A stretch of DNA of 25,341 bases, taken from assembly GCA_900321595.1 (NCBI GenBank), contig ONWP01000017.1, positions 1 to 25,341 on the forward strand, read 5' to 3'. The stretch's first letter is position 1; the number at the start of each line of letters is the position of its first letter. This document shows positions 14,802 to 21,335 of this stretch, in pieces. A program made the position numbers and the translations under genes. A model generated the notes under the pieces. That model saw only the letters and a list, made by a program, of their open reading frames with translations. It had not been told where the DNA came from and ran no database searches. The DNA is from an uncultured Eubacteriales bacterium (GTDB taxonomy: Bacteria > Bacillota > Clostridia > Oscillospirales > Acutalibacteraceae).

Positions 14802-16301
14802 ATGAAAAATACCGCGAAAAAACTCCTGAGTCTGCTGCTTTGCGCCTGTCTGCTGACGGGCTGTCTGACCGCCGTCGCGTGGGCGGACGACATCGAGATC
14901 ACGAGCGCCTATGATGACGTGGACTGGAGCGCCGTCCGGCAGTACAAAACCGCGCTGCACACCCACACCAACGCCACCGACGGCGATCACACGCTGCGTC
15001 AGAGCCTGCAGCGGCACGTGGAGACCGGCTTTGACATCGTGGCGATCACCGACCACGGCACTGTGGACCGCGGCTGGAAAGCCGGCGACCGGAATTTCAT
15101 CGGCAAGGCGCTCAAGCTCGTCGGCCGAAGCGAGGACGCGCTGGACTATCCGGGTGAAAGCGGCGTATTCGAGAACGGCGACGCCTACCGGCTGGAGACG
15201 CGCGGCGCGGACGATTATCTGGTGCTCGAGGACGGCCGTGAGATCCTGCGGGTGCCCTACGGCATCGAGAACAACGCCGTCTCTGTCAACGCGCACGTCA
15301 ACAGCTGGTTCGTGGAATACGAGAACAACTCCGTCTGCGATTATGAGGAGACGATGCGCGGCGTGGACAAAGCCGGCGGCCTGTGCGTCATCAACCACCC
15401 CGGCGAGTACACGCAGGCGCGCTATGAGCTTTACGGCGACGACGCGTACAACGAGGCGAACCCCGCGTACCGCTATTATATCGACAAATACTATTACCTG
15501 ATCGATCATTACGACGCCTGCATCGGCATCGACGTCAATTCCAAGGGCGACGACCGCACCCGCTACGACCGCAAGCTGTGGGACGTCCTGCTGACCAGAG
15601 CCGCGGCGAACGGCCGCAGCGTCACCGCCATCGCATCCAGCGACGCGCACCAGCTCGACAAGATCGACACCGGCTCCGTCGTGGTGCTGGCCGCCGAAAA
15701 GACGAGCGCGGCGCTGCGCGACGCGATCGAAAAGGGCCGCCTGCTGCCCCAGAGCACCTGTGTGGGCAGCTATGAGGATCTGGCGGCGTACGCGGAGGCC
15801 ATCTTCAGTCTTTACGGGCAGACCGCGCTGTACGACGAGCTCAGCGCCATCCTGGACGCGTATGACGCGGAGCGCGACGCGCTCGCGCGCACGGCGAAAA
15901 AGTCCAACGTGGGCGTGAAATACAAGGCGATCGACGACGCGGGATACTTCGCCCGCGAGACCCGTCCCGCCGTGACGAATATCGCCGTGGACGACGCGGC
16001 GAACACGATCCGCGTGGACGCGCAGAACGCGCTTCTTGTGCGCTGGATCTCCGGCGGCGAGCAGATCGCCGTGACGAAGCCCGGCGAGGCGATCGATCTG
16101 GACGAGGTCGACGGTCTGGGCGACTATGTGCGCGCCGAGATCTTCGGCGAGGGCGGCGTCATCTACACGGAGGCGTTCCTGATCAACGCCGCGGAAAAGA
16201 CCTATACGCCCGCCCGGTTCTTCAATATCGGCGCGATCGATTTCCTCTTCGCCGCGCTGGACCGGTTCTTCCGCTCCATCCTGCGCGTGTTCGGCTCCTG
16301 A
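14802..16301 (+). CDS. Exported PHP-domain metal-dependent phosphoesterase-like protein
   Basis: PHP proteins bind two or three metals and hydrolyse phosphoester bonds. The 499-residue precursor has a signal sequence. LTGC (residues 18-21) fits a lipobox, but AVAWA just after it also fits ordinary signal peptidase, so lipoprotein versus soluble is open. The PHP motifs are in order: LHTHTNATDG (HTH at 53-55), AITDHG (TDH at 83-85), VINHPGEY and ASSDAHQ. About 150 C-terminal residues form a beta-rich domain, followed by a basic Phe-rich tail (DRFFRSILRVFG) like those of the two hydrolases upstream. ATG 14802 has GGGAGGG about 6 nt upstream. An alternative upstream ATG (14742) overlaps the promoter and is rejected. 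The substrate is unknown. Confidence 0.85.
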   Translation: MKNTAKKLLSLLLCACLLTGCLTAVAWADDIEITSAYDDVDWSAVRQYKTALHTHTNATDGDHTLRQSLQRHVETGFDIVAITDHGTVDRGWKAGDRNFIGKALKLVGRSEDALDYPGESGVFENGDAYRLETRGADDYLVLEDGREILRVPYGIENNAVSVNAHVNSWFVEYENNSVCDYEETMRGVDKAGGLCVINHPGEYTQARYELYGDDAYNEANPAYRYYIDKYYYLIDHYDACIGIDVNSKGDDRTRYDRKLWDVLLTRAAANGRSVTAIASSDAHQLDKIDTGSVVVLAAEKTSAALRDAIEKGRLLPQSTCVGSYEDLAAYAEAIFSLYGQTALYDELSAILDAYDAERDALARTAKKSNVGVKYKAIDDAGYFARETRPAVTNIAVDDAANTIRVDAQNALLVRWISGGEQIAVTKPGEAIDLDEVDGLGDYVRAEIFGEGGVIYTEAFLINAAEKTYTPARFFNIGAIDFLFAALDRFFRSILRVFGS

Positions 16302-16341
16302 TTCATAGCGCTTTCATATTTGACGATCCGGGGAGGTGACA

Positions 16342-17772
16342 GTGTTGACCAATCAGGTTTCCCGTGAGATGCAGCGCATCATGCGGGCGCGCAAGTGGAC
16401 GCCCGAGGGCGTCGCGCAGGCGATGGGCCGCGAGCCCGGCCTCGTAGCCGCGTGGGAAAAGGGCGAGGCGCTGCCGGCCGTCGGCGACATCGTCGCGCTT
16501 GCCGCCGTGCTGGGGGTGACGCCGGAGTATCTGATCTACGGCGGCGACGAAATGACCGCGAAGGACGAGAAGCGCCGCAGCGTCACGACGGTGTTCGCGC
16601 TTCTGACGGCGGTCTTCATCGGCGTGGGCGCGGTGATCCTGTTCCTGGCCGGGTGGCAGAAATTCCCGGACCCGGTCAAGGTCGCGCTGTCCTTCGTGCC
16701 GATCCTCATCGGGCAGTTCGCGGGCGTTTTCACGCTGCGCCGGTACAGCGGCAGCCTGCCTGCCGGCGAGAGCGCCGCCGTCCTGTGGTGCGCCGGCTGC
16801 GCCGGAACCGTGGCCATGCTGAGCGCGTCGCTGCATCTGGGCATGGGCGTCTGGCTGTGCCTGCTGCTGGACGCGATCCTCTTCCTGAGCGTCGCCTTCG
16901 TGATGCGCTCTGCCGCCGCGCTGGCGGCCTATATCACGTCGGCGTGCGTCGCGGCGGGGCATTACATCGACCTGTACGAGACGAATCCGCTGCCGGCGCT
17001 GCTCTTCTTCCTCGCGATCGGGCTGGCCGCGCTCTTCGTTTTCATCTATCGCGAGACGCTGGGGCGGCTCCGGTTCCGCGTCGCCGTCTGGCAGTGCGTC
17101 GTCGGCTTCGTCGCCATGGTGCTGGAGAGCGCCGCGATCTACGATCTGCGCTTCGCCGCGGTCTGTACCGCGCTGTCGGTCTTCGTCTTCTGTCTGCATG
17201 ACGAGGAGCGGCGGGGCTACCCCTTCGAGGGGCTCGGAACCGTCGGCATCACGCTGACGGGGCTCATCAGCGCCTTTGACGCGCGCGGCGAGATCTACGA
17301 ACCCCGCGAAGCCGGCGTGTTCGGCCGGGAGCTGGCGACGATCATCCTGTGCTGGGTGCTCGTCGCGCTGGGCTTCGCGCTGGGCGCGAAGGGCATGCGC
17401 GGCAAGCCGATGCGCGTGGTGATCCCGTGTCTGGGCGTGGCCGCCGGCGTTCTGGAATTCCTCATCTACAGTCATCTGATCTCCGGCCTGCCGGCCATGA
17501 TCGCGCTGCTCGTGCTGATGCTGGCCATCGGCGTGCTGCTCATTCTGGACGGCGCGAACACCCGGCGGCTGCTCAAGCTCAACGCGGGCATTTTCATCGT
17601 CATCGCGGAGGTGCTGTTTCTGATCTTTGACGTCAGCGGCGCCGATATCGGACCGGTCGGGGTCGGCCTCATCCTCATTTTCGTGGGGCTTATCATGCTG
17701 GTCATCAATCTGATCCTGTCAAAACGCATGAAACGCGCCGCAGCGGAGGTGACGCCTCATGAAAAACAGTAA
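16342..17772 (+). CDS. XRE helix-turn-helix fused to DUF2157-like polytopic membrane protein
   Basis: The first 65 or so residues form an XRE/Cro-type DNA-binding domain (M.RIMRARKWTPEGVAQAMG ... VAAWEKGEALP ... LAAVLGVTPEYLI). After a charged linker (KDEKRRS), about ten to twelve hydrophobic segments follow. The opening pattern, with a helix, then GWQKFPDPVKVALSF, then repeated Gly/Ala-rich helices, matches DUF2157 membrane proteins. The protein could hold a DNA-binding domain at the membrane. The start is between GTG 16342 and TTG 16345; GGAGGTGA at 16332-16339 serves either. The gene lies 40 nt after the PHP gene without an obvious promoter or terminator, and its end overlaps the next gene by 14 nt. 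The DUF2157 assignment is by pattern, not search. Confidence 0.8.
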   Translation: MLTNQVSREMQRIMRARKWTPEGVAQAMGREPGLVAAWEKGEALPAVGDIVALAAVLGVTPEYLIYGGDEMTAKDEKRRSVTTVFALLTAVFIGVGAVILFLAGWQKFPDPVKVALSFVPILIGQFAGVFTLRRYSGSLPAGESAAVLWCAGCAGTVAMLSASLHLGMGVWLCLLLDAILFLSVAFVMRSAAALAAYITSACVAAGHYIDLYETNPLPALLFFLAIGLAALFVFIYRETLGRLRFRVAVWQCVVGFVAMVLESAAIYDLRFAAVCTALSVFVFCLHDEERRGYPFEGLGTVGITLTGLISAFDARGEIYEPREAGVFGRELATIILCWVLVALGFALGAKGMRGKPMRVVIPCLGVAAGVLEFLIYSHLISGLPAMIALLVLMLAIGVLLILDGANTRRLLKLNAGIFIVIAEVLFLIFDVSGADIGPVGVGLILIFVGLIMLVINLILSKRMKRAAAEVTPHEKQ

Positions 17773-18304
17773 GCGATGGCTGGCCGCGCTGCTGGCGGCC
17801 GTGCTGCAGCTGGGACTGATCCTCGGCGTCGCCGCCGGGGTCACGTCCGGCCAAAACCGGTATCTCACCGAAGGAGAGCGGCTGGAGCTCGTCATCGACG
17901 GGCTGGATATCCGCGACGAGCAGACGCTGCGCTTCTATCTGAGCGGCGTATCCGGGGAAGGAACGTACTTCGCCGTCTATCCGGCGGGGGACTCGAGCAG
18001 CATCACGCTCACCGAGCGGGAGCCGGACGCGCCGATCTGGTTCCGGATGCGGGGAAACTATCCGGATTTCGAGTTCTATCCGGATACGCGGCTTGCTGTC
18101 GACCGGGTGTATATGATCAACGCGTTCGACGAGCCGCAGCAGGTGACGTACGACCGGCTCGAAGGTTCGCTGACCGTGAAGTACGCCGAGGCGAAGGTCG
18201 TCGCCTACGTCTATCAGCATCAGATCTACATCCACGACGTGGTGATCGACGGGATGTCGGCGAATGAATATTTTGATTATTTGAACGGGTTTGTCAGGAA
18301 TTGA
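17759..18304 (+). CDS. GDYXXLXY-like exported partner of the DUF2157 protein
   Basis: The 181-residue protein has one N-terminal hydrophobic segment (about 8-27), so it is membrane-anchored or secreted, and a beta-rich remainder. The start of the mature part (TEGERLELVIDGLDIRDEQ) sits where GDYXXLXY proteins have their signature, though the motif itself is degenerate. The ending (AYVYQHQIYIHDVVIDG) resembles that family's C-terminal strand pair. GDYXXLXY proteins commonly sit next to DUF2157 genes, which supports the call. ATG 17759 has GGAGGTGA about 8 nt upstream, inside the previous gene, so the two are translationally coupled. Function unknown. Confidence 0.6.
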   Translation: MKNSKRWLAALLAAVLQLGLILGVAAGVTSGQNRYLTEGERLELVIDGLDIRDEQTLRFYLSGVSGEGTYFAVYPAGDSSSITLTEREPDAPIWFRMRGNYPDFEFYPDTRLAVDRVYMINAFDEPQQVTYDRLEGSLTVKYAEAKVVAYVYQHQIYIHDVVIDGMSANEYFDYLNGFVRN

Positions 18305-18315
18305 GGTCGGAAGGT

Positions 18316-18385
18316 GATAGACGTCAGAGGTCAGACGTCAGACGATAGACGATAGACGTTAGACGGGAGTCGACAGTCGACAGGG
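18316..18385. repeat. Heptanucleotide tandem array, consensus G(T/A)(C/T)AGAC
   Basis: Ten consecutive 7-bp units read GATAGAC, GTCAGAG, GTCAGAC, GTCAGAC, GATAGAC, GATAGAC, GTTAGAC, GGGAGTC, GACAGTC, GACAGGG. The first seven are close copies and the last three degrade. It begins 11 nt after the stop of the GDYXXLXY-like gene. There are no CRISPR-like spacers. Confidence 0.9.
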
Positions 18386-18394
18386 GCTTCGCGA

Positions 18395-18445
18395 TCCATG
18401 CAGTGAAACGCGAACCGCCTTTTCAATGGAGCGGCGATTCGCCGC
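18395..18445. other. Structured element between two heptamer arrays
   Basis: Two potential hairpins lie here. TCCAT (18395-18399) plus TGAAA (18404-18408) pair with TTTCAATGGA (18421-18430), leaving a 4-nt bulge. GCGGCG-ATT-CGCCGC occupies 18431-18445. It resembles an intergenic repeat element of the REP/MITE kind, but only one copy is in this window. Confidence 0.5.
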
Positions 18446-18453
18446 GACCCGAA

Positions 18454-18481
18454 ATTCCGACTTCCGAAATCCGCATTCCGC
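18454..18481. repeat. Second heptanucleotide array, consensus ATTCCG(A/C)
   Basis: Four 7-bp units, ATTCCGA, CTTCCGA, AATCCGC and ATTCCGC, are followed by AATAAAA. The period equals that of the array at 18316, but the unit is unrelated. Confidence 0.8.
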
Positions 18482-18483
18482 AA

Positions 18484-18517
18484 TAAAAAACGAGCGGCGT
18501 CGGCCGCTCGTTTTATT
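18484..18517. terminator. Bidirectional terminator between convergent operons
   Basis: A 9-bp perfect stem ACGAGCGGC/GCCGCTCGT with a GTCG loop is flanked by an A-run on the left and TTTTATTT on the right, so it works in both directions. It overlaps the stop codon (18513-18515) of the minus-strand regulator gene. Confidence 0.92.
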
Positions 18518-19292
18518 TGCCGTCCGCCATCCATTTGTCGATGTCGGCTTTGATCTCATGATACCGTTTCGCGGGGATCGGCAGCCGCGTGCCGTCGGTC
18601 AGGATGACCTCCCGGCCTGAGATGGCGAGCACGCAGCGCAGGTTGACGATGTAGCTGGCGTGGCAGCGGTAATAATAATCCGGCAGCAGCGGCTCGATGT
18701 CCTTGAGCAGCATGCGCACGGGGTAGACGTCCCGGTCGGTGTGCACCTCGCAGAGCACCTTTTTGCCGCCGACGATATACCGGATGGAATCCTCCCGCAG
18801 ATAGACGGTGACCCGGTCCGGGCCGGGGAACGACAGTCGGCGGACTGGCATGACCTCCGCCGGCGCGGGCGCCGACGCGGGAGGGCGCGTTTTCGCGCGC
18901 GTCGGAGGCAGATTCGTCACATGAATGAAGGGACATCGCCAGATGACCTGTCCGTCCCGGTCGCGCATGCGCTGACCGCTGATGATCATGCGCTGGGCGT
19001 GCTCCCGCCGGCCGTCCGGGCGATCGACCCAGATGCGGTACGAGGCGACCATCAGGTAGTTGCTCGGCCCGTGGGTCAGAAGCCGGGTGCTGATGCCCGA
19101 CACGTTGTACCGCAGGGCGGTGTCCTGCGCGCGGTAGTTTTCGAGCAGCGCGTCCTTGCCGATGATCTGCTCACCGGCGCGGGGGCCGTACCAGATGACA
19201 TTTTCGTCCAGATAATCCAGCAGGGCGCCATAGTCTCCCGCGTAGAAGGAGACGATGGCGTCCGTAACGTGTTTCTCAAATTCGGTGATCAT
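18513..19292 (-). CDS. SnoaL-like (NTF2-fold) domain fused to LytTR DNA-binding domain
   Basis: The 259-residue protein has two parts. Residues about 1-125 look like a SnoaL/NTF2-fold domain: an N-terminal helix, then FYAGDYGALLDYLDENVIWYGP and a late IWRCPFIHVTNL strand. A Pro/Ala-rich linker follows (about 129-148). Residues about 155-256 form a LytTR domain with Y..R.HASYIVNLR.V near 207-221, a central LTDGTRLPIPAKRY and the terminal helix. There is no receiver domain. NTF2-fold domains often bind small hydrophobic ligands, so a ligand-sensing transcription factor is plausible (inference). The gene starts 9 nt after the ACP stop, with only GAGGA at the ACP end as a distant ribosome binding site, so it is probably translationally coupled. 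It ends in a strong terminator. Confidence 0.85.
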   Translation of the reverse strand: MITEFEKHVTDAIVSFYAGDYGALLDYLDENVIWYGPRAGEQIIGKDALLENYRAQDTALRYNVSGISTRLLTHGPSNYLMVASYRIWVDRPDGRREHAQRMIISGQRMRDRDGQVIWRCPFIHVTNLPPTRAKTRPPASAPAPAEVMPVRRLSFPGPDRVTVYLREDSIRYIVGGKKVLCEVHTDRDVYPVRMLLKDIEPLLPDYYYRCHASYIVNLRCVLAISGREVILTDGTRLPIPAKRYHEIKADIDKWMADGK

Positions 19293-19301
19293 GCGGGGCG
19301 A

Positions 19302-19550
19302 TCAGTCCTCGTCCTGATACTCCCGGATCACTTCGATGACGTCGGCGAGCGTCTCGATGCGGCCGACCTCGCGGTCGGGGATCTCCGTCTCGAACCGGTC
19401 CTCGATGGCGACAGCCAGATTGACCAGCTCCAGCGAATTGAGCCCCAGATCGGAGCGCATATTCGTCTCGAGCGTGATGTCCTCCGGTTTCAGCTCCACA
19501 AATTCGGTGATGACCTCTCTGAGCGCTTGCAGCATGGTTTCGTTATCCAT
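19302..19550 (-). CDS. Acyl carrier protein
   Basis: An 82-residue acidic, helical carrier protein. The phosphopantetheine attachment site is Ser39 in SDLGLNSLELVNL, matching the ACP consensus D-x-G-x-x-S. The helix after it (AVAIEDRFETEIPD) is typical of acyl carriers. A good GAGGAGA ribosome binding site lies about 7 nt upstream. It lies 15 nt after the ligase gene and 9 nt before the regulator gene. The context, with no ketosynthase or malonyl transferase nearby, points to a dedicated carrier for the adjacent ligase rather than the housekeeping fatty-acid ACP. Confidence 0.94.
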   Translation of the reverse strand: MDNETMLQALREVITEFVELKPEDITLETNMRSDLGLNSLELVNLAVAIEDRFETEIPDREVGRIETLADVIEVIREYQDED

Positions 19551-19565
19551 GGTCGTTCTCCTCTC

Positions 19566-21317
19566 TTACTCGGCGTAGCGGTCGATGACCTTCTGCCGGA
19601 TGATTTTACGGGTGGAATTCTTTTCGAACTCCTCATAGGAAATGTGCACGTCGGCGATCTTCTTGTAGCGGGCGAAGCGCTTGTTGAGCTCGGCCAGATC
19701 CTTTTTCGCCTTCTCGAGCAGCTCGCTGTCGGACAGGTCGGGGAATTCGGCCTTGTCGATCCAGACGGCGACGGCGATGATCTTTTCCCGTTTGTCGAGG
19801 ATGGTCTTGTGCGTCTCGAACGCCACGACCTCCTTCATGTAGTGGATGCCGTCCTGCACGGCGAATTCCAGCTCCTCGGGGAAAATGTTCTCGCCGTTGT
19901 CCAGGATGATCAGGTTTTTCTTGCGGCCGCTGATGAACAGCTCGCCGTCGGGGGTCATCCGGCCGTAGTCGCCGGTCATGAACCAGCCGTCCTCTGTGAA
20001 GGACGCCTTCGTCGCGGCCTCATCCTTGTAGTAGCCGCGGGTGACGTTGTCGCCCTTGATCTGGATCTCGCCGATGCCGTCCTCGTCCGGGTCCGCGATG
20101 CGCACGGCGGTCTTCGGGAAGGGATAGCCCGCGCTGGTGGGATCCTCGTCGGCGTGCAGATTCAGCGTTACGGTTGGCGCCGCCTCGGTCAGACCGTAGC
20201 CGTTGTAGACGCAGAAGCCGAAATCGCCCATGCCCTGCACGTAGTCCGCCCGGCTGGGCGCGCCGCCGCAGGAGAATGTCATGCCCTTGCGGTCGTTGAA
20301 TTTGCCGGTAATGATCTTGAAGAGCTTCGGCCGCAGGTCGATGCCCTTTTTGCGCAGGGCGTTGCTCACCTGCATGAGCTTGCGCAGCACGTCGGCTCTG
20401 CCGCCATCCTCCGCGGTGCGCCAGATGCCGTCCCAGAAGCCCTCGAGCACCAGCGGCACGGCGGCCATGGCGTCGGGCTTGTACTCAAACAGGTTCTTCT
20501 GAATGTTTTTCAGGCTGTCGTTGATATAGATGACGGCGTTCATGTAGGTCGAGGTGAAGATATTGCAGCTCAGCTCATAGACGTGATTCATCGGCAGCAG
20601 CGAGAACGACGTGTACTCCGTCGGAATGGTGCTGATGATCCCGTCCACGTTGGTCGTGAAATTCTTGTGGGAAAGCATGACGCCCTTGTTCGCGCCGGTG
20701 GTGCCGCTGGTGAAGAAGATCGCGGCCAGATCCTCCCGGTCGAGCGCGGCCGCGGTGAACCGGTCGTCGCCCTGCGCCAGAAGCGCTTCGCCCTTTTTCA
20801 CGAGGTCGTCGAACGCGATCAGCCGCTCGTCCTTATAGGATCTGTACATGGAAAAGCCGTATTTGAAATCCGGATTGGCCTCCATGTGCTTCGTCACGGT
20901 CTTTTTGTAGCTCTTGGCGAAGAAAACGGCGTCGCAGTCGGCCTTGTCCATGAGCATGCCGAGCGTTTCGTCGTCGAGCTCCTTATCCAGCGGGACGGCC
21001 ACGCCGACGCCGCAGGAGATCGCGAAGAACGACACGATCCATTCGTAGCTGTTCTCGCCCAGCAGGGCGATGTGGCTGCCCTTGAAGCCCAGATCGATGA
21101 GCGCCGTTCCGACGGCGTTGATATTCGACACGAGCTGTCCCAGCGTGTAGGAGACGTTTTCGCCGGCGACCTTCTCCACGACCGCGAGCCTGTCGCCGAA
21201 GTGGCGGTACGCGCGGTCGTAGATATCGCGCAGCGTGACCAGATGCCCTTCGCGCAGCACGTCCTTGCGGAGCTTGTCCATGCGCTGCATCTCTTTTTTT
21301 GTCAGTTTCGTCGTCAT
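19566..21317 (-). CDS. AMP-dependent acyl-activating ligase (acyl-CoA/acyl-ACP synthetase)
   Basis: A 583-residue ANL-superfamily enzyme that adenylates a carboxylic acid and transfers it to a thiol. The P-loop FFTSGTTGANKGVMLSHKN lies at about 201-219, YGLTEAAP at 374-381, WFMTGD at 445-450 and GRKKNLIILDNGENIFPEELE at 464-484. The catalytic Lys is probably Lys571 in STRKIIRQ near the C-terminus. Residues from about 30 resemble long-chain fatty acyl ligases. With the ACP gene 15 nt downstream, the natural acceptor may be that carrier instead of CoA (inference). ATG 21317 has AGGGAGG about 6 nt upstream. The acyl specificity cannot be read from the sequence. Confidence 0.92.
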   Translation of the reverse strand: MTTKLTKKEMQRMDKLRKDVLREGHLVTLRDIYDRAYRHFGDRLAVVEKVAGENVSYTLGQLVSNINAVGTALIDLGFKGSHIALLGENSYEWIVSFFAISCGVGVAVPLDKELDDETLGMLMDKADCDAVFFAKSYKKTVTKHMEANPDFKYGFSMYRSYKDERLIAFDDLVKKGEALLAQGDDRFTAAALDREDLAAIFFTSGTTGANKGVMLSHKNFTTNVDGIISTIPTEYTSFSLLPMNHVYELSCNIFTSTYMNAVIYINDSLKNIQKNLFEYKPDAMAAVPLVLEGFWDGIWRTAEDGGRADVLRKLMQVSNALRKKGIDLRPKLFKIITGKFNDRKGMTFSCGGAPSRADYVQGMGDFGFCVYNGYGLTEAAPTVTLNLHADEDPTSAGYPFPKTAVRIADPDEDGIGEIQIKGDNVTRGYYKDEAATKASFTEDGWFMTGDYGRMTPDGELFISGRKKNLIILDNGENIFPEELEFAVQDGIHYMKEVVAFETHKTILDKREKIIAVAVWIDKAEFPDLSDSELLEKAKKDLAELNKRFARYKKIADVHISYEEFEKNSTRKIIRQKVIDRYAE

Positions 21318-21335
21318 CGAAAGCCTCCCTGCCGG

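Noticed and set aside
18316..18385. CRISPR-like repeat array
   Set aside because: Units are 7 bp and directly abutting, with no unique spacers and no cas genes nearby.
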